From positions 744,001-808,000 of the forward strand of contig NC_087081.1 in assembly GCF_026151205.1 (NCBI RefSeq): a stretch of 64,000 nt of DNA, written 5' to 3'. Positions 60,240-64,000 of this stretch are shown piece after piece. The position numbers and the translations under genes are program-made. The stretch is from Bolinopsis microptera. Lineage: Eukaryota; Ctenophora; Tentaculata; Lobata; Bolinopsidae. Position 1 is the stretch's first letter. The number at the start of each line of letters is the position of its first letter. The notes beneath the pieces were generated by a model, which worked only from the letters and a program-made list of their open reading frames with translations, was not told the origin of the DNA and searched no databases.

Positions 60240-61034
60240 ATCGTCCTGGACTTCATTCTTAGACTGGCAATAGGTCCACACGATGGGCTTAAAGTTGGTT
60301 GTGATTACATAGCAGATTTGGACTTCGCCGATGACTTAGCTACAATCACACCCAGCTTCAGCGATAACAGCCGCCTCTGTCAAAGTATCTCTGATATTGC
60401 AGTCCGGTATGGTTTACTCATCAACATCGGGAAGACAAAATACATGTCCTACAACCTACCACGGCCTGTTAACTCGGATGATAGGGTCTTCATTAACAGC
60501 AACCCTCTCGAAGAAGTCCACGACTTTAAATATCTAGGATCCTACATCGCGTCAACCAGCAAAGACATCAATGTCAGGAAAGGCCTTGCATGGAAAGCAC
60601 TTGAAAGTCTAGATGTTTTCTGGAAATCTGACATGTCTAGAAAGATCAAGACTAAAATTTTCAGAACTGCAGTCGAGCCTGTTCTTTTATATGGCGCAGA
60701 AACATGGAAGAAAGCTGACACTAAAGCACTAGACGGTGTTTACACACGAATACTACGAAGGGTCTTTGGTATCTCATGGAAATCCCACACACCTAACTCC
60801 GTCCTCTACGGAAATATCCCATCGGTGACTGATACCATCAAAACACGAAGACTTCGTTTTGCAGGGCATGTCTACCGTCTACAGGACCAACCTGCTCAGC
60901 AACTCCTTTTCTGGCAACCATCTTATGGCAAAAGGTATCGAGGACGACCACACAAGACCTTTCCGGACGTCCTTCAAGAAGATACTGGTTTAGAGCCCCA
61001 CATGATACGATATATAAAGAATCAAGCTAAAGGG
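60240..61034 (+). mobile_element. Non-LTR RT fragment (palm to C-terminal tail)
   Basis: An open frame with YIADLDFADDLATITPSF (catalytic FADD), YGLLINIGKTKYMS, FKYLGSYIAS, KIKTKIFRTAVEPVLLYGAE, GVYTRILRRVFGIS, RRLRFAGHVYRLQDQPAQQL and a RGRPHKTFPDVL end. It is the RT palm plus the complete tail that occurs elsewhere in the window as separate fragments (29,455-29,835; 2,263-2,577; 42 kb, more distant). Fingers and endonuclease are absent: a 5'-truncated copy with an undamaged frame. Confidence 0.9.
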
Positions 61035-61037
61035 TAA

Positions 61038-61531
61038 TTTTAATTTTCTTTTCAACTAAAACTATTGTATTTGTGGGCAATTATTGTTTCTCGGAAGATG
61101 ATTTTTAAGTCAAAAAGAGCTAAGGTATGACATTTTACAAGAAAATGTAACTTTAAAAACAAAATATAAGATAAACATTCTATGCTAACGGTTTATTACA
61201 TAACTGACAATGATTCAAAATTCTAAAATTATAGAGAAGGCGTGCATCGTTTGATTCAGTTTCTTATTTCAATCACGGCATTCGAAATGATGTTGCAATA
61301 AGCATCATTAAAATATAAAGGAGTTCTTTCTTGAAAAAATATCTCCAAGGCTTCTAAGATTCTTTGCTAAGTCAGAGTGGCATGTTTTTCGTGATTTCGA
61401 TCGAGTTGACATTCTGAAAAACATAGGAATTGGCTACTTTATCAATATTAATTAATTAAATATATTGATTACATAGTTTTTAACTTTCAAGGCTAAAAGA
61501 AAAATGGTCATGAATCGATCAATAACATACC
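61038..61531. other. Spacer, nothing recognised
   Basis: AT-rich sequence between the RT fragment and the small secreted-protein gene; presumably includes the 3' UTR of that gene. Confidence 0.4.
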
Positions 61532-61839
61532 TTATAAACGAAGGAAAGCCACGAGAAGAGGAACTGCAGCGATGGACATGCTGAGTGCACTACTGTCATC
61601 GTCATGACTGTCATCGTCATGACTGTCATCGTCATGACTGTCATCGTCATGACCTTCACCTTCACCTCCAGCATCTTCACCTCCAGCATCTTCACCTCCA
61701 GCATCTTCACCTCCAGCATCTTCACCTCCAGCATCTTCACCTCCAGCATCTTCACCTCCAGCATCTTCACCTCCAGCATCTTCACCTCCAGCATCTTCAC
61801 CTCCAGCATCTTCACCTCCAGCATCTTCACCTTCTGAGC
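61532..61839 (-). CDS. Acidic repeat protein, exon 2 (EDAGG x11, HDDDS x4, hydrophobic tail)
   Basis: Exon 2 follows acceptor ATTGATTTCAG and completes the phase-1 codon of exon 1. It encodes SEGEDAGG..., about eleven 5-residue EDAGG repeats (15-bp units), then EGEGHDDDS with four HDDDS repeats, then ALSMSIAAVPLLVAFLRL and a stop. The very acidic, His/Asp-rich middle suggests cation binding. The small residues before a hydrophobic C-terminal end resemble a GPI-anchor signal. With exon 1 the protein has 119 residues. Two other frames across the 15-bp repeats are also open but lack a signal peptide. I do not recognise a family. Confidence 0.8.
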
Positions 61840-62027
61840 CTGAAATCAATAAGGTTCATGGTAATAATTTGTATTGCAGTTATCCACATTGATTTATCCT
61901 GGTCTTCAGTAGAAGTGTCTAATACCTCCTCTTTTAAAAACATTCGCAATCAATATATTAATTAGAAAATACCAGTAAAAGTATATAATTATTATCAACA
62001 TATTGAATTATAGTTTAATTAACTTAC

Positions 62028-62079
62028 GGATTCCAACAACCATCAGGCCCATAAGGATAGCGATGAGGAAGAATTTCAT
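62028..62079 (-). CDS. Acidic repeat protein, exon 1 (signal peptide)
   Basis: ATG at 62,079-62,077, then MKFFLIAILMGLMVVGI, a textbook signal peptide, with donor ATCC|GTAAGT after 52 nt (phase 1). This matches the phase of exon 2, 188 bp downstream, and fixes the reading frame of the repeats. Together they predict a small secreted or cell-surface protein. The upstream region (62,330-62,430) has the palindromic GTCACGTGAC and CACGTG E-boxes. Confidence 0.8.
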
Positions 62080-62359
62080 TTTGATTATCTTGATAATTGT
62101 AAGTGTTAAATTAACAGTGATTTATAGAAAACGAAACCTGACTGCTTGATAGAAAAAAACTGTATGAACACAAGGAAAGTCAAGGCTGATTATCAAACCA
62201 TGGATCAGTGATCAAAGGATTCGAAATGAATTAAATCTCATGGCATGACACTATAAGACCTGAAGAAGAATGGGCCAGTAAACCGGCAACTGAGTAACGC
62301 ACACACCGCTACCTGACCGCTGGAGCAGATATTTATGTTCTCACGCGTCTTCTAGAAAA

Positions 62360-62405
62360 TCGATAGCTACAGGCGTGTCACGTGACACGACACGTGTCAC
62401 TGTCA
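62360..62405. promoter_or_regulatory. E-box cluster 5' of the acidic repeat gene
   Basis: Palindromic GTCACGTGAC followed by GACACGTGTC within 30 bp, about 0.3 kb upstream of the start codon. Both are perfect palindromes; one contains CACGTG. A regulatory role is inferred from position only. Confidence 0.4.
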
Positions 62406-62452
62406 GAACGTGCTACATCAGAACATGTAACAATTCGTCATTTGGAAGTCTA

Positions 62453-62566
62453 TTGTTCTTAACCTTGAAACTGTTGGTATTTCAGGAATTGATCAGACCA
62501 TTGTTTGACGTTTTGAGCACATACATATTTGTGTAAGTGTAACTGTTATAAGATTGCTGTCCCCTA
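62453..62566 (-). repeat. Inverted repeat, right copy
   Basis: The reverse complement of 59,153-59,275 (see there). The two copies bracket the RT fragment and the acidic-repeat gene, 3.3 kb apart. Confidence 0.8.
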
Positions 62567-64000
62567 AAAAATATATTTGACACAAAACACTTTCAGTTTC
62601 CATATGATGTTGAAGTTTTTTGACTAAACAATTTAAAACTAATTGGTCTTCGACAAAAGGGCAACGCTCCAAGTGTTTATTGTGATCAGTTTGAACTTTA
62701 GTAGCAGACAAGACACGAATGCTGCCTCAGTAACAAAGGAATCAATAAATGTGGATCCTAGTGTGGGGAGGCATATTGTTTTAACACATGTGAGAGCAAT
62801 AAACCAATCAGCTTCCACTATTGACCAACCAAGCCAGAATGGGTCGATCACAGTCTAGAGCTGCATCGACAAGGAATGGGGATCACTTTCACTTCAAGAA
62901 GCTAATTAGAGGAATGCTTTCAGTTTTTCTAACAACCGAGCTGAAAAGCTTTTGTCACGTGGCATATCAGGTGATCCACAATGAGGTCCGGTAGAGCAGG
63001 AATCAATGCAACAAAGATTAGTTCCCTTTCAGTTTCTCTTTGCCAATATGTTGTGAAGAAAAATGTTGATCCTTGTCACTATTGAATTATAGTAGTATAT
63101 TTATATATGCTAATCACACGATCTTACAAATACAAATCACCATTTCAGAAAATCCTTAACTATTCGGTTTGTGTCGAGTATTTTCGACACTGTACTTAAG
63201 AAACGGATTCCATAGATTTACAGTTTTCGTGATCGTGCCATGATGCACCACATGACATGAGCTTGTTAGCTCGAGTCTTAGTGAAACTGGAAGCGTTCTT
63301 CATTTCTAACTTCTTTCTAGTTTTTCGAAGTGAAAGCGATCTTCATTCCTCGTCAATGCTCATTGATCCCTTTGTTATTGAGGCAACATAGTTCTATAGT
63401 TGTCTCATCTGCTACTGAAGTAGTATTTATCACAATGCTTGGAAGTCGTTCTTTTATCAAGGACCAATTAGTTTATTTTCTGTGATAGCATCAATATTAG
63501 CTCAAGAAATAGATATCGAGTGTGAAACAGAAACCGATCTTATTGAATCTTATCAGTTATCACGATACATGCTCGGAGAGAAGTTGATTCAATTCGACAT
63601 TTGGTCGGCTTCATTACTAAATGTTAAGATTTGAGTTTATTCATAATAAAGGAACAATGAACACATTTTACACTACACATTATCCTCGTCATCCAAATGC
63701 TTATCCAATTCAATGACACTAAATCCTCCTTATCCGACTCATCAGTGCTCAACAGACTTCATTAATTCAGTCATAATGCTTTCAACATCAAAGTAATCAT
63801 CTGTATACCTATTGTAGGTTTATAGCCTACCAAGACGCGCGCCGAGTTGGACTCTTCGACTGTCGACGGTCTTTGGAAATCATATATTGCCATTGGGGAC
63901 TGCAACATTATATTTCAGAATAATATTTATCTTTCTTCAGCTGCAGCCTCTCCTTAGGAGTCGTTCACATATTACGTAATCAGCCGAGAGCAGAGAGGGG
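62567..64000. other. Window end, no features recognised
   Basis: AT-rich sequence with only short motif-less open frames. No repeat arrays, RT motifs or splice-phase-consistent exons were recognised. Confidence 0.45.

Noticed and set aside
61585-61965. Plus-strand His-Leu repeat frame and minus-strand KMLEV repeat frame
   Set aside because: Alternative readings of the 15-bp coding repeats; only the EDAGG frame joins a signal-peptide exon in the right phase.

Overview
The window is eukaryotic and almost certainly from a metazoan: a spliced, multi-exon gene with GT-AG introns, many non-LTR retrotransposons with animal-type domains, two non-autonomous hAT DNA transposons, and long microsatellites and minisatellites. 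The RT-tail fragments and a secreted protein with EQ-x-G-[FY]-G-L repeats remind me of cnidarian genomes, but that lineage guess is weak. There is no sign of prokaryotic or viral gene organisation.

The one large cellular gene is a member of the neurobeachin family (NBEA/LRBA, BEACH-domain scaffold proteins). Its 5' end is on the minus strand: a start exon at 41,362-41,274 and exons at 40,773-40,683, 30,716-30,624, 30,441-30,336 and 30,043-29,895, whose splice phases chain perfectly (176 codons). The following block (the end of the LamG/ConA-like domain and the armadillo-like region) is found as eight exons on the PLUS strand at 689-10,370, and again as a degraded inverted copy on the minus strand at about 20,895-10,605. 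One much later exon (before the region leading to the BEACH domain) is on the minus strand at 391-240. The exons between about family residue 550 and 1,550, and all exons after it, are not in the window.

Bases 1 to about 6,060 and about 29,035 to 64,000 read as clean sequence. About 6,064-29,035 looks like unpolished long-read sequence (frequent indels and homopolymer changes), begins by repeating the last 0.8 kb of the clean sequence, and folds back on itself at about 10,600. Either this is a gap filled with a fold-back read or it is a real palindrome that could not be polished; I give evidence for both.

The most unusual pattern is that tandem repeats sit on the splice junctions of the neurobeachin gene: nine of its fourteen visible exons have a short tandem repeat starting at, or copying, their donor or acceptor site (33 bp x9, 42 bp x many, 20 bp x7, 50 bp x2, and so on). 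I know of no named phenomenon that fits this exactly.

41.4-64 kb is transposon-rich flank: RT-tail fragments (42 kb), a 5'-truncated non-LTR RT (43.3-45.3 kb), a CR1-like RT broken by a 288-bp hAT MITE (46.4-47.8 kb), an 857-bp TIR element (48.1-49.0 kb), a non-LTR element with a 1,378-bp internal duplication (50.9-54.85 kb), a complete R2-like element with restriction-like endonuclease flanked by a 0.26-kb direct repeat (54.85-58.97 kb), another RT fragment (60.2-61.0 kb), and a small two-exon gene for an acidic secreted, probably GPI-anchored, repeat protein (62.1-61.5 kb). The 10-kb second intron of the neurobeachin gene holds a 2,082-bp hAT element inside an E-box minisatellite, two (GA)n tracts, a 0.74-kb pure (TG)n tract, a 43/52-bp minisatellite and five Grainyhead-type sites. 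All family assignments come from reading translations and remembered family features; no search was run.
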